64,000 nt of DNA from NCBI GenBank assembly GCA_003260075.1, contig QLIY01000298.1, positions 101,811 to 165,810 of the forward strand. The letters are read 5' to 3'. Under the pieces are notes generated by a model. That model did no database searches. It was not told the origin of the DNA and worked only from the letters and a program-made list of their open reading frames with translations. This DNA is from Phallusia mammillata (taxonomy: Eukaryota; Chordata; Ascidiacea; Phlebobranchia; Ascidiidae). Positions 13,429 to 26,961 of this stretch are shown piece by piece. The translations under genes and the position numbers were made by a program. Every line of letters starts with the position of its first letter. Within the stretch, counting starts at the first letter, position 1.

Positions 13429-16400
13429 ATGTCTAATATATCAATGGACGGTCTGGAATGCACTAATACCTCTGGTCCATACTGTGGAATATACGATGCC
13501 GGACGAATTGTTGACGCCATATTCCTGGTGATCTTAACAGTTGTCGGCACTGTTGGAAATTTCCTTGTCATCTTTTCTATCATCTGCGCAAGAAGAGTGA
13601 ACAAGAATGGAAACGTATTCATTATTAATCTGGCTTTGGCTGATTTGATTGTGAGTATTTGGAAAGGAATGTTTAGGCAATAAGAAAAAATATTAATTAA
13701 AGACAGTTTTGGTTGTACGTTTAGGTTTTGATTTGCTTAACTTAAAGTCGCAACAATGAACATGGTAAAAAACAAGGATTTTTTGCCTATTTTTTATGCA
13801 TATTTGATCATATTATATTAAATACACATTTTAAAGTATAATATCTTGTCAAACAAGGCTTGTGGTATAAATGAAAATAGAAAATGTGTAAGTTTATGTT
13901 CAGGATAATTAATAAACTTATGTGTTGTTAAACGTGAGCGAAAAATACAACACACTGCATTCCGATAACGATTGGTTCCGGCATGTCCAGGATACCTCTG
14001 TGGTTAACAATCCTCGAATCGATGCTAATGTTTTAACGCTAAACGGTCGATACACGCATTTTTAGCTAATTTACCAAAAAAAGAGAAAACGTTTGAACAC
14101 GCCGTCAATATCATGGCTTGAATATAATAAAAACGCAGAAGAATCATGGTGGTTTGTGTTGGATAGCTCGATATTCAGAATAAAAATTAATATACAGCGG
14201 TTTATGCTTTCGTGTCAAATAAATATTCATGTTTCCTTTTTGAGCGAAATTATTCATTCCTAAATAAATAAAAATGTAACTTAAGACTTGTTCCTGTTTT
14301 ATTGAATTTTTAATCCTATTGCTAAATTATTGCTTTAAAACATACCAAGGTGAACTGCTGCATGTTAAAATGGTGGGTAATTGTTTGTGGCTGTTACTTT
14401 CACAAATTAAACAAGATAATACTTTTTGTTTACTGTATTGGGTAATATTACTTCGGGGAAAAGTTGGAGTAGAAAAAACTGGCAAATAGTTACAATTAAG
14501 CACCCCAGGAGCAGCATAGCATTGTAACTCACTCCAGACAAAATTTAGACTAAAACAATTGTAAGAAATACGGTCCAACAATTTCTTTGTACCAGAATTC
14601 CGTGCGAAAACAATTTATTACTTTAAACTGTCGTGTTTCAGGTGACCGGATTTTTTACCCCAACAGTGGTTGCAAACGTCATCCGAACAACAAATGCCTT
14701 GAGTGACACAGCCTGTGACGTAGCCGGTTACCTAGTAACAGTGTCTTGTGTGTGTTCCGCAAGCAACCTCATGAGTATAGCATTCAACAGGTAACCATAT
14801 TTTTATTCTACATTCTGCGCAAATCAATCTAAACAAAATCGCCATAGTCTTATGAATGTTATCTAATGTGTAAGCCTTTAGAATATTGCAATGAATTACT
14901 CTCAAAAACGCAAGAGATAAATTATTTTAATCGCTCATAGCACGACACGACAATATTTTTAGTTTTTTAGATTATCCTACATTTGATTGCCGGGGGATTT
15001 GAGAATAGTACTTGTTTTTTTCACTTAAAACTGTACCACCAAGCAAATCTTGTATTTGGACAAAGGAGAATTTGAGCCTTATCAATTGCCCTCAATAAAA
15101 AGATTTATATCTGATCACGAACTATATCAGATAGGAAATCTACGAAATTCCCCTAAAAAGATTGTTACGGAAATATTTTATCGTTTCTGGTGGTGCAGCG
15201 ATAGCAATACACACAACACACGACTATATATTTCCATGTTTCAGGTATTGGGCTGTGGTTCGGCAACCAACATACAACAAGGTTTTTACAAAGCGTCGCA
15301 TCTACCTCCTCGCCATTTTGAACTGGGTGTGGGCAAATCTTCTTATTATGCCAACCCTTCTCGGATGGACCCATTTGGAGTAAGTTAAATACTTGCATTA
15401 TTGCATTGGTTCGTAAAAAACGTCTGATCGAACACCCATGGATTTGGGGTCTAATTAAGCTAGTGTAAAGCCACAAGGCTACGAAAATGTGTACTGCACT
15501 TAAAGTGGCTCTAAGTTTATCTATACTGTTTTTTAAACGTTTATGTGTGTGACCAAAGCTTGTACAATGGTTTTCGGTGTACTCCGAACCTTATTTGTCA
15601 GACGAATAACGACAGAACATTGGCCATAGACCAAGGTTATCATGCCGGACTATAGCACACGCTCCTGTGCTTATTCCTTATATAATTCGTATGGATATAG
15701 TAAATGCATGTGTATAATTTCGAAGACATAATTGCTAGTCATTGAAGCTATACTTATAATAGATATGATCATAGTACCTTTATGATACGAACTGTCAACA
15801 CGCCTACTAAGAAACGTTTAATCTTACATTTGCATTTTGTAGTGTAGCATACAAACATCCGGTGTGGTAACTAGAACTAAGTTGACCGATTCGAGTTTAA
15901 GCACGTGTGGATTAATTGTCTTGCAGGTACGGAACAGGCATGATGCTCTGTTCATATGACAACGTCAGTGCACCCGGATATAACGCGTTTGTGTTGATTC
16001 TGGCTATTGCCTTTCCAATTACTGCCATCGTGTTCTTCTACTGGCGTTTATTCAGGTAAGCCAGAAAAACTTACAAAATAACTTCTTTTTAAACATTCGA
16101 AATAAATAAGGAATAAATTTATAAACGGTCTACTGAAACTGAAATATAATAAAAGCACACTTTAATTTAAAAACAAGATCAGAAAAAGTCAGTTTTTGAA
16201 TGAACAAAAAACGAGAAATTAACGGATAAATTAAATAAAAGTAAAATCTATTGTCTGTAAGGCCAAAACAAACTCGTTTATTGATATCGCAATGAAACTG
16301 AAAACAGAAAGGTAAGCAAAACAAAAAACGTAATCGTAAATGAAAATCAAAAATGATACTAATATGCGCTCGAGGCGTGGTAATACCTTCTTTAACGTAA

Positions 16401-18150
16401 TATGCCTGAATTCTCTTGTGATGAATAAACCACATATATGTGGAAGATTGGCGCTAAATACTCTCGCATTGCCGACTTATAAGAGGATTTAAGTCTACAT
16501 ATGGGTATAAGTTACAACACAAACTTAATTGCTGATGTCAAATATTTTTGACAGTTTCGTCAATAGGAATACTTAGTATTCACATTAATCTGCTGGTGGT
16601 CTTCAAAAAACAGTAAAATCAACACATTACAACATTCTGAAGTAAAAAACGTGTTTAATTGATTTTCTTAAGTTGTAATAAAACTTGCTCTACCTATATC
16701 CGTTTACCATTTTTGAACCTGTTTTGGTTGATTTATGTAATGTTGGAAAATGGTAGTACACATATTGACTGTAGCTTCGAATGGTTTAAAGAACACAATA
16801 GCAGACGCTAGTCTTTAAGAACTTAGTCAAATAAACCATCTCATTTGATAAGCAGTTTCGATTACCCAAAGTTCTGAATTTCCCACTACTACTAAACAGT
16901 GAGCATTGGTCCACCAATACCAGGCATATTCACACACCAGCCTTTTTAAGTGTGCCAAATTGTCAACTTGGACAACTTTCTGGGTGGTTTAATACTTTAC
17001 TAGTTGTATGAATTAAAAATTAAAATCAGCAACTAACATTCTGACATAAAAACAAATGTGGCTATTCCACCAATCAAAGAGATCTAAACATATTTCTTTT
17101 GACGCAGTGCTGTTAAAAAGCGGGGGAAAGTTGTGAAAAAGATGAGCAGTCATACAAATTCCGGACTACGTAATATGGAACAACGCCAGCTGAAGAAACA
17201 ATTGAACTTGGCTAAAACACTTTCAATCGCTGTCATTGCTTATGTTGTTTCCTGGACTCCATACGGTATCCTTATCATTCTACCGCAAGATCTGGTCCCC
17301 CCACTTGCAAAACGAGTAAGTAAAGAAGTTTTTAATTAAAACTATTTCTTCTTTACAGTCAAGCTTTAATTAGGGCCGTTTGCTCATTTGCCAAGGAAGC
17401 AAAGAGACCACATCCTCCATTTTTTTTAAATTGTTCATATTCATAAAGCACAGTTAATACGTTTCTCTCGTCGTGTACATTCTCTAACACGAATTTATTT
17501 TTTCTTTAGATTGCATCTCGCTTGATCCTCACGAATTCGGTGGTAAATTTCATAATTTACGGTGTGATGAACCCGACTTACAGGAAAGGATACAAAAGGC
17601 TGTTGTCCTTTATGTTCTGTTGCAAAACCGGAAAAGGGTAAGTTTTGAGACCTTTGGTGATCAAACATTTCAAAGTCAAAACACCAAATTACAATAATGC
17701 AACCAATACCATCTGTCCGACCCGACCTATTGAATTTCACATATTTGTTATTAAACTTATCTTGAAAAAGATATATAAACTCCTTATTCGGCCTAAGTTA
17801 ATTATACTATGTAAAAGCTAAGGTTGGTATTTTTTAGAAAATGGAAGAGCGAAATGGACTCCAGTACTACTGGCCAACCTTCCACTGTCAGAAGCCGATT
17901 CAAGTCAAGATTTATGAAATCCGTAAGTACACTCATTACTTTATGTTTTCGAGAAATGTTTTGACCAAAACACAAGCTTGCTTTTTGAACGATTTTTTTT
18001 CCTTTACAATTTTGTCATTGAAAAATGGTTAAAAGCGTTTGCATTTCTCAGGGTGAATCGCCAGGAAAATCGCCTAGCTCGGTGTCAAGGAAAGGCAATT
18101 TCCGCTCAGGAACACCCAGCGGTTCCAACGACACTTTGAATGCTATTTGA
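13429..18150 (+). CDS. Rhodopsin-class GPCR 2, paralogue of the flanking receptors, 8 coding exons
   Basis: Predicted exons are 13429-13650, 14642-14790, 15245-15379, 15927-16055, 17108-17315, 17510-17637, 17838-17922 and 18052-18150. All are GT-AG bounded and the joined frame gives 384 aa ending in TGA. Exons 2-4 have the same lengths as in gene 1 (149, 135, 129 nt). N3 and N13 are glycosylation sites. TM1 has GNFLVIFS, C99 should pair with C177, and NRY is at 123-125. Loop 3 is short and lysine-rich. TM6 has SWTP (260-263), with serine replacing the usual cysteine, and TM7 has NFIIY (294-298). The tail ends in a Ser/Gly/Pro-rich stretch encoded by the last two exons, likely phosphorylated. 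The start was chosen because it aligns with the gene 1 N-terminus and follows an acceptor by 18 bases; an in-frame upstream ATG at 13339 lies before that acceptor. The ligand is unknown. Introns 1, 3, 4 and others exceed 300 bases and hold no gene. Confidence 0.9.
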
Positions 18151-18285
18151 CTGACATGTTTTGACCTACCTACATGTTCTGGTCGTTGCATGTTAAATGT
18201 TGGTATCATCAACACTGTATGGATGTTGTTGTAACCTTTGAGGTAAAGTTGTCGGGCAGCGCTTTTTGATCGGGACTTAAGTTTG

Positions 18286-18291
18286 AATAAA
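18286..18291 (+). promoter_or_regulatory. Polyadenylation signal of receptor gene 2
   Basis: AATAAA, 136 bases after the stop codon, followed by T/G-rich sequence. Likely 3' end of the receptor 2 transcript. Confidence 0.55.
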
Positions 18292-19210
18292 ACTGGTTTG
18301 ATTCGGGCCTGACTTTACACTTGGCCTTTTCTGTGCCGCAATTTTGTTTCGGACCTAAATTGAACTTTGTTTTATAAAACTTTCGCGTTCGATTTATGCG
18401 TTTGGTTTGTGCTACTTGGCTCGGGCCCCAGTTTCAGGCCTGTCTGCAACTCCGTGGTGGTGTAAAGATGTGTGGTAAAAGAAAAGTTGCCCCCAAAATA
18501 TTCTTAAAACAGACAACTTAAAACAACTGTTTACATACTTCTTTAGTGGTAGGTTAAATTCTGATTAGTCTAACTCTAGTTAATCACAAGTAAGCAATAA
18601 TTTATCACCGAGGCAACCTGACAGGGGTTCGTGTTATGAAGCGCCATGATCCGTTTCCCATCAATAATAAATAATACCATTATCAAAAAGTGCATATTAC
18701 CTTAAAGTAACACTTTATAAGTTCAATGACGCCAAACAGGTCGAAAAGGTTTTTATTATAGTTGTTATTGTATTTTTTGTTTTATTGAACTACGTGCTGA
18801 TGTTTTGTTGCACTATTCTTGTGGTATGGTCTAGTATAAGTGTGCTGTTTTTATTCTTTATTTTTGTGCCCATCCTTTATTTTGTTGTATGAGTTCGTAC
18901 TCGATTTCTTGTTTAAACGTTAATAAGAAAAATACAAAACAAAAACAGTTTTGTTGATACCCCTGCCTGCTTTAACAAGTCATTGGATTTACAGTTACAC
19001 GCGATTAAAAGACTTACAATTTTTATACTTTCTCACAGATACTGATGATGTTGATAAGGCGAAATATCAATATCCTAAAACATTTATCTGTATCCATACT
19101 ATTCCTTTGTCTCAAAAACCTTGTGCTTGAGCGACACATAGTGGTATATTATTTTAGTTTAAATCAAACACTTAAAAGCGCTATTGGTATAACATCGTGC
19201 GGTTTCGCAT

Positions 19211-19590
19211 AAAATGCACAATCTGGGGTAGGAACTTGGCCGAATGGTCTGGCGCGCCTGACCCACATACAGACATAAAAAAAAACCTTAATCGGGATTC
19301 GTCCCCGGGAGTGTCCTGGGTTCGAACCCCGTGAAAAAAAAATGCACAATCTAGGGCAGGAACTTGGCCGAATGGTCCGGCGCGCCTGACCCATGTACAG
19401 ACATAAAAAAACGACCGGGCTTCGTCCCTGGGAGTGTCCTGGGTTCGAACCCCATGAAAAAAAAAATGCAGAATCTTCGGGCAGGAACTTGGCCGAATGG
19501 TCCGGCGCGCCTGATCCATACACAGACATAAAAAAACCATCGGGCTTCGTCCCCGGGAGTGTCTTGGGTTCGAACCCCATGAAAAAAAAC
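19211..19590 (+). repeat. Three tandem tRNA-Leu-like SINE units
   Basis: Three units of about 125-130 bases start near 19211, 19343 and 19465. Each has a pol III A-box-like segment (TGGCCGAATGGTC) and a perfect B-box-like segment (GGGTTCGAACCCC), spaced by a long variable-arm-like insert, and ends in an A-run of 8-10. The layout resembles tRNA-Leu with its long variable arm, but the acceptor stem does not close and the anticodon region is A-rich. These are tRNA-derived retroposon units in a head-to-tail trimer, not functional tRNAs. The trimer also creates spurious open frames on both strands. Confidence 0.75.
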
Positions 19591-19884
19591 GCATAATCTC
19601 CTGTGTAGCTGCTTTTTGATGCAAGTTTCTTTTTACACTTCTGCTTATGAAAACAGCAGAAAAGAAAAAATATGCATTAGTTTTAGTTTTTTTTTTCGAG
19701 CTGAACTATACACCTTAGCTTTGTAAATAGGAAAGGAAATGGCATGCGGAGTTTTCTTAATTATTCCTTTTCGATGTTCCATAACACGCTCGGCAGGCGA
19801 ACTGACTTGCTGTGAACTTCAAAACCATGTTTACAAACCATTGGGGAATGAATTATTTAAAACATAAAAGCCTTAGATACGCCA

Positions 19885-20005
19885 GGCCCATTGAAGGCGC
19901 TATACCGAATCAGCCGGTCACCAAGCATTCACCACCATATGGCAAGGCGTAGGCTAGAAAAATCTAGCCTGCGGTGGGATTCGAACNCTTCAGGGCTGAT
20001 CCCAG
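19885..20005 (-). repeat. Degenerate tRNA-derived SINE copy (tentative)
   Basis: Read on the minus strand, a B-box-like GTTCGAATCCC occurs near 19977-19987. It is followed by a tail with CGGTATAGCG and a CTGGCGTATC-like word, also seen near 31310. The window's single undetermined base (N, 19987) falls beside the B box. No clean A box was found. Confidence 0.35.
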
Positions 20006-22370
20006 TTATGAATTTATGTTCATCTTAAAAGCCTTAGATTGAATTATCCGATTTGTCACGCATCACACAGCAAAAAGTATGTCATCGTACTTAAAAAGCA
20101 AAATGCTTTTATGTCGGGAGCTTAATTGGGTAAAGCTTTGCATTGATTTGACATGTCTCAGTACTAATACCCTTTCGTCTGTCCATTATCTTTTAATTGT
20201 GGATTAACGTCTTAAAAAGATGCTGCAAATAAAAAAGTCTCTAGAATACAAATCTCTGTGTGAAATAGATTCTTCGATTGGGTTATCAGATTGTACAAGG
20301 TATATACCATAGAAAGAGCTGTAACTAGGACAGACTTTGAGTGGAACGGGCTTGTTTCGGGTCTAATTTTACATTCGGCTTCAATTTACCAACTTTTGTG
20401 CCTACTTCGGCTATGCATTTTCTACAAAACAAGTTAGGGTTTAGTTACTACTCTGAACTGTGTAATGTTCTTAATGATCGTTTAGTAAGTGTTAAAGGAT
20501 AGTATGGAATTTTGTATGTTTAAGCAAGAACCTAATAGCATTATACCAATATTAAAAATAATATATTGAAGAAAATACGAAAAGACTTACCAAGTCGTCA
20601 TCAATTTGAATGTGCTTTCGTCTTGTCAAAATGATTGATTCAAAAACTCGGTCATAGCATTCTAGGTCAGTTCACACGTGTAATTACTGGCACCACGCGT
20701 CTCTGCAGAAGTAATTGAACTTCAGCGATTGACCAATTGCTTGTATTCGGATGTTGTTCATGCTGCATTTCGCTCCTAGCGTGTGTGGCGATTGGCATAC
20801 AACAAACCACTGCCACATTCGGTTTTCTGTCAACTGGGAGCGTGTAGACTGTTAGTTTTTGTACAAAGCTTGTTTTTTGTGTGCGAGACCTAGGCTACCG
20901 TAAGTTTTAAGAGACCTAGTTTACTGTAAGTTTCGAAAATGCGATCTGCGCAGGTAAATTTAAATGTAAAATGGTCGATGAGCATAAGGTTCGTGTCCCT
21001 TGTCAGTTGGGTCGTCGCCATTTCACACTGCGTGAGAACTATTACTCGCTGCGTTGAATAAGTGCAATCAAATTAAGGTGAAGCTATTTTGGGGCACAGA
21101 AAGTTCAGATAAAGTGGAATGTGCATATATCTGAACCAGTATTCACTTTTCTTAATTGTTTCACCTTTTAACTGTTGAAGAGTATTTGTTTTGGCCTGAG
21201 TAGTAATTATACTCTGAATGAATAGAAAGGAATGGAGTATGTGTCCAACTTTTAAACGGTTTACAAATCTTTTGAAACAGTAAAGGCAACGAGAAACAGA
21301 TGAAAATAAAGCGATTTCTCATGATTCATATTAAAAACGTCCTTTACATAATTGCTTGGGTTTGAGCGCTTTTAGCTTTTGTTCAATTTAATCAGACCAA
21401 CTATTTGCAGCGTTTAGTAAACTACTAATAAAGGAATTTTTGATGGTTATTACTCAGTAATTACCCATTCTTTGCTCACACCTCCTTTGGTAATCTTACT
21501 TATGATTTGCGTTGAGGTTAAAGCATAAGACTCAGATCTGTCTCATTATTTGACGGCGTTTCGTTGTGACGATATATATACATGTACACATAATGCATAA
21601 AATACAACGTTATTTTATTACTCCAATTGTTCAAGTTTGCACCAATGACAATCTATGTGTCATTATATTGCAAAACATGTTTCTGAATTGGGTGTGAAAA
21701 TTACAGTCATTTACAATTTCCTTTAGGTTTCATCATTCATTATTTCGTTTAAAATAAAGCCCTAAATAAAAGAATGATTGACTATTAATAGAAACCTGAC
21801 TCAAATAGTTCAGTACTTGACACTCACTGGTTGGTAACCATTTTATGATTAATCACTTGGGATTGTGCAGTGGCCTAATGTTTTGTAGATCTACATTTTA
21901 AACGGCAACGTCAGAAGTATCAGGCAGCGATGGTCGTATTTTTGTTGTTATCAATTTGTTTTATTTTAAGTTGAATATTTAGGTAGGCTAAAATAGCACA
22001 TTTTGACCCATTTGTTGTCATCGGTTTAGTTATTGTTGACGTTAGGGTTACTGAGGATGGCAACATGACGCTGCTTACGGGAAACCGGATAATATAAAAA
22101 CAAAAACAAACGATTGGCGCCGCCGTTGTGCTGAACGCAAACGGAGGTCCTTTGTAATGATGAACTAAGTAGTGAGTCTGGTTCCATTGTATTAAAACTA
22201 CAAGGAATTGCATGGTCCGAGGTAAACAAGGTCTCTTAGTTGTCCATGTATTTTCAAAAAGCTTTTGATTAGCAACTTAGAATACGCAAGGTCACGTATT
22301 TTGACAGGAAATTAATGTTAAAGAAGAAACAGAGTACTTAGGAACACTATACACGGACTTAAAAAGTAAT

Positions 22371-22514
22371 TTAATCATAAACATTACTGCCAAGGCACTG
22401 GTGTATACAGAATACATCGTTGCACTGATTATGACAACAGAGATTGTCGAAACGTCTGAACGATGGGGGGGGGGGGAATACACCAGTACCTTGGCAGTGA
22501 TGATTATGATTAAG
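22371..22514. repeat. Inverted repeat with a G12 run in the loop
   Basis: The left arm 22371-22406 is nearly the reverse complement of 22477-22514. The loop of about 70 bases ends in twelve G (22465-22476). A GAAACAGAGTA word occurs just outside both arms. This could be a foldback duplication by template switching, or a misassembled join at the G-run. Confidence 0.65.
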
Positions 22515-24541
22515 AAACAGAGTAAGATTGGAAATTTTAACAAGTTTCTGCTGATACGTTAAGATCAAAGGAAAAATGTAATGCTAGTGTTCAAAAGCCA
22601 CACTTTGGGCGAAAAATAGGCAAATGTACGATAAGGTGCAAAAGGCGCTGTACTCTATTATTGCTGCTCGAATAAAAAAGCAACCCTAATCTGCTCATGC
22701 AGTCAGCAAAAATGTCCACGCTTAACAAAGCTTAATTGATTTCGTGACAGTACCAGTTGGTCTTAATTAAAACTTATTGTTGATAGCTGCCAAAATATAG
22801 ATCGAGAGATAATTAGTGCGAGGTGCCTGCAAATGGTAATAGACGTCTAGAGCGTTTGACTAATGGCACAAAATCAATTTTAATCTCATTTTGAACGATG
22901 CGTAATAAAATATTACTATTTTTTTAGAGATTATATTATGCAGATTAACTAATAAACCACTATAGTTGCTTGTTATGAACATTGTTAGGTAATAAACTAA
23001 AATCTGGCCGATAAAGGTTTCGCATATCCTATTAGTGAGTCTTAGTCATCTTTTTCGTGAAATATTGGTTAAACATTATATAAGCTGCTGCTGCCAGGCA
23101 TACTACAATTGCCAAAAGAGGTGTGTAAATTTGATTTGGTTTGAGCAAGTTTAGCTTTTTACACGTTTTGACAACAGTAGGATTCAAGTTTAGAACAAGA
23201 TGTCCGTATTTAGAAATGTGCTACAGGACCAAACTGCTGATTAAACAGCTTCCAAAATCAAACTTTTTTTCCCAATCAACTTTTGTGTTCAATGTGTAAA
23301 AGTTCGTTTGTGATACAATAATGTAAACTGCATCTTGCTTTAAACATTCTTCCAGTAGCGAGGTTTGAACTGACAATCGTCGTACTTCGTGTTGATAAAA
23401 CACTTATCCGCCAGCAGAGCTCAGGCGCCGAAGGCTATGTGACGTCCGTAAACGAGACAATGCTATACGTTTATGACGTGTCACCTGGAAACACGTGGTC
23501 GATTTGCCTTAATTGTCAATCAAATCAGTACAATTTGGGCGGTAAATTGCGATCATCAATTTGCCAAATGCCTGCCTCTGGATGCTACTGTAGTATGTGG
23601 TTAACCACATTGATCAGGTATAATACAAATTTAGACGGGTTCTGACCATTTATGGTGCTAATAAGTAAAATTTATTGCAACCGCATTTAAGCACGTCATG
23701 ACACGACCTGTGTGTTGCACGTTTGGGAAAATGACTTGCGTTTTTGCCAAAAGTTAATTGGAACATGTAATGGTTACAAACTTAGCAGTTAAGTTCAATA
23801 CTGAACAAACTGCGTAAGTTTACAGACAAATTGATCTAAAAGAGGGCCTTTTTTATTTAAAGCCCAAAATTGTCCCGAAAGTTATCAGAGTAAAATTGTG
23901 CATCCATGTTTAACATCCCCTCTCGTTCAGAGAAAACGCATTTGAATTGTAAACTGTACATGATCTTACTACACATAGACGAATTTTACCAACTTAAAGA
24001 ATAACAAAAAAAACTTAAACTCCTTTGTTTTAAAATGAAAGTGTCACAACAATTGTGCTCAATTCCACACGTCATGTAAAGACCTGGAAGGGTTCCTTAC
24101 TCTCAACCAGGCACGTTGACGCAATTATTTTGTTGTCTTTACATTTCTAATTAGTCCCGATACGCGTCATGACGTAACGTGGCTATTCGTTTCAAAACCA
24201 CATTGCACTGATTTGATAATTCGTGTTAAATTAGCCTAGCTTTGTTCCTCTAGCCAGGCCCAGCAGATGAAAGGCGATGTTTACAATAGGGAGTGATTCG
24301 CAACGGGCTGCTATTTGGGCAGTGGCTGTGGTCTAGACAGCCGTCAAGGTATAATGGGCCCGACCCACCTTTATAACTGCATGGCGTTGGCTGTTACAGT
24401 TGCCAGATTGAGATGTGACAGAGTGAGTAGGCTGTGTGAGACTTGATGCTTTCATTAAGTGACACACAAGCGGTTCTGACTGTGAGTAACCAGGTCGGGT
24501 ATAGTAAAATGCAAACGTGTCACATTTGACAGTATCCCTAA

Positions 24542-25311
24542 GTCAAAATGACATGCGAATTGACAGCAAATGTGAAGCCTGGGACTTCCCTAGCAATGTA
24601 GATTTCATTTAGGCTTGCGTAATGCATAATTTAGATTTTTATTACATGGTTTACAAAGACACAGGTGAGCTTATAAGCGAAACTGCGATCTTTCGTTAAG
24701 TAGATAAAAGTATTTAGCAAACAGAATTTAGACTTTCAAGCATACATAGGGTGCAATAAATTTTAAACATTTACATGAATTTCGGCATGGCTGTAACGTT
24801 ATACGGTCAAACATATTCACACATACTGCTATTCGCTACATTGATTTGTGCTCCATGTATAATTTGTTATGTACAAACCAAGAAATCACCAAGCAAGGAA
24901 GCCAACAATATAATGTGTGCGCTATGGGGGGGGGGGATCAAAATGACATGCGATTTAAAGTGACAGCAAATGTAAAGCCTGGGCCCTGGGACTTCCCTAG
25001 CAATGCAGATTTCAATTAGGCTTGCGTATTACAGATTTTTATTACATGGTTTATGAAGACACAGGTGTGCTTATCAGATAAACTTCGATTTCGCGTGAAG
25101 TAGATAAAAGTAATTAGCCTTTCAAGCATACATAGGGTGCATTAAATTTTAAACATTTACATGAATTTCGGCATTGCTGTAACGTTATACGGTCTAACAT
25201 ATTCACACATACTACTATTCACTACATTGCTTTGTGCACCATGTATAATTTGTTATGTACAAAGCAAGAAATCACCAAGCAAGGAAGCCAACAATATAAT
25301 GTGTGCGCTAT
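24542..25311. repeat. Tandem duplication, two copies of about 380 bases joined by G11
   Basis: 24542-24925 and 24937-25311 are near-identical. Eleven G (24926-24936) lie between them and another eleven G (25312-25322) end the second copy. Copy-to-copy differences are scattered substitutions and small indels, as between alleles. Confidence 0.8.
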
Positions 25312-25342
25312 GGGGGGGGGGGAATGGCTTCATAAAAGTCAA

Positions 25343-25699
25343 AATTGCAGGATGAAATGTCGTTTATGCTCGGGTCAGCTTTGCATACACGGGGGGGGGG
25401 CCTTTTCGAGAAACATGTCGCTGACTTCCTTGAGTGGTTTCACCTTTCAGTCAGTTCGCTGCCTAAGAAATTTCCCAGCGCTCTGATTTACTGCGAAAAA
25501 TAACCTAACTAAGGCACAGAACGGAAACTGATATACATGACATATCGCAATGTGCAGCTCGGCCTTTTTTGTAATGTGTGATGCCTTTCGAAAATCTTCT
25601 GGCTCAGTAGCAAGACATTTAGTAAATGCTAGGTGTTAAGGCTAAAACCTTAATTGCAGGATGAAATGTCGTTTATGCTCGGGTCAGCTTTGCATACAC
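25343..25699. repeat. Short direct repeats flanking a G10 run
   Basis: About 48 bases at 25343-25390 recur at 25652-25699. The first copy runs directly into ten G (25391-25400). The second continues into normal sequence at the same point. About 250 bases of other sequence separate them. Confidence 0.7.
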
Positions 25700-26953
25700 A
25701 CCTAAACTGGTAAGCATAAAATAGCCGAGAAACAACGAATTTGGCTAATGGCAAGTAGTTTTGGTGGAGTGTAAAACAAGTTGTATTTAGGCATAAAAAG
25801 ATGTTTTGTCATAAGTGACGGGTAATGTGTTTGCAAACATTTGTCAAAGTCATTAAACTAGTAAATTGCCTTCCACTCTTTTTGATTTGAGGTTTATCAT
25901 CGCTAAATTCACAGGCATATGGCTTTAGGTACTGCCATACATCTGTCATAAAAACTCGCATGCAGGCGTTTAACGTTTTTCTCCTTAAAAAATAGTAGCT
26001 ACTGGCTATATAGTATAGTTGTAAAAGCGACACGATTGGTTCTCTAATACGTATGTTTATCATAAGGGTGTTTATAAGCAAAACCGTTTAATGTTGACTT
26101 CTTTGAAGGCCAGATTGGTTATGCGTGTACCGAATTAAATTTAAAAATGCATTTAATTATGCCACTAAAGAAAAACTAAAATGAACATGTTTGGTGCCCG
26201 TTGGGTTTACGCATTGTAATTGCACATTCCTTTTTACACTAGATTAGACTAGAGCGTGCTGTTCTAACCATCTAATTGGGTTAGGTTACATTGACATCCT
26301 TCGCTGCAATTCCCTGAAATATGGTTGGTAGTAAACAACGCACTACGCTGACTGTATACATGTGTAATATGTAACCTCACGTCGAACTTCCGTTCAAGCA
26401 ACAAAACAAGCTATAATTAAACTCCGCACCGTTAGCAGTATTAATCACGACAATACGTCATCATAGGAGAGTCGAGCGGCGAAATTCCGGTTACCGGATG
26501 AAAGTAGTCAACAAACTGACCACTAAAAGATATTAAACGAATTTATTGCAGTTTTTACCCAATGTGTCATAAAGGTTTGATTCTAGGCATTCTCTTTTTT
26601 CGGATGCATCATAGATTGACATCAAAGTAGTCACAATCACACCGAATGCATATGAATGTGTTTGTAAGTACTATGTATGAAATACATATGACACTGATTC
26701 ATTGAATGATATGTACATTTGCAATCCGAATTATAGAGCAACAATTTTATAGCAAAACTACGAACATTGCTATTCTGCAGCAAGTCCATAGGAAACGAAC
26801 TTAAATAGCTTTGGTCTTACTTGGAAAAGGCTTGGATCAGCCATCGCGCTTTTAGGGGTTACGTCATAGGATTTGTGCCTTTTTGGTCTATTATCTTCGG
26901 CGTCTGTAGAACCAGGCTGTCTTGTGGTGATTCAGGCGAACCCAGATGCATTG

Positions 26954-26961
26954 TGACGTCA
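26954..26961. promoter_or_regulatory. CRE palindrome upstream of receptor gene 3
   Basis: A perfect TGACGTCA, about 1.5 kb before the start codon of receptor gene 3. It is part of the recurring CRE pattern near the receptor genes. Confidence 0.28.

Noticed and set aside
19164-19624. Overlapping minus-strand frames of 138 and 147 codons with repeated motifs
   Set aside because: They are translations of the three tandem SINE units, and the repeats reflect DNA repetition, not protein design.
24775-25355. Twin 62- and 64-codon frames with a hydrophobic segment
   Set aside because: They are the two copies of a tandem duplication; differences between copies are mostly amino-acid changing and the ends run into G-runs.
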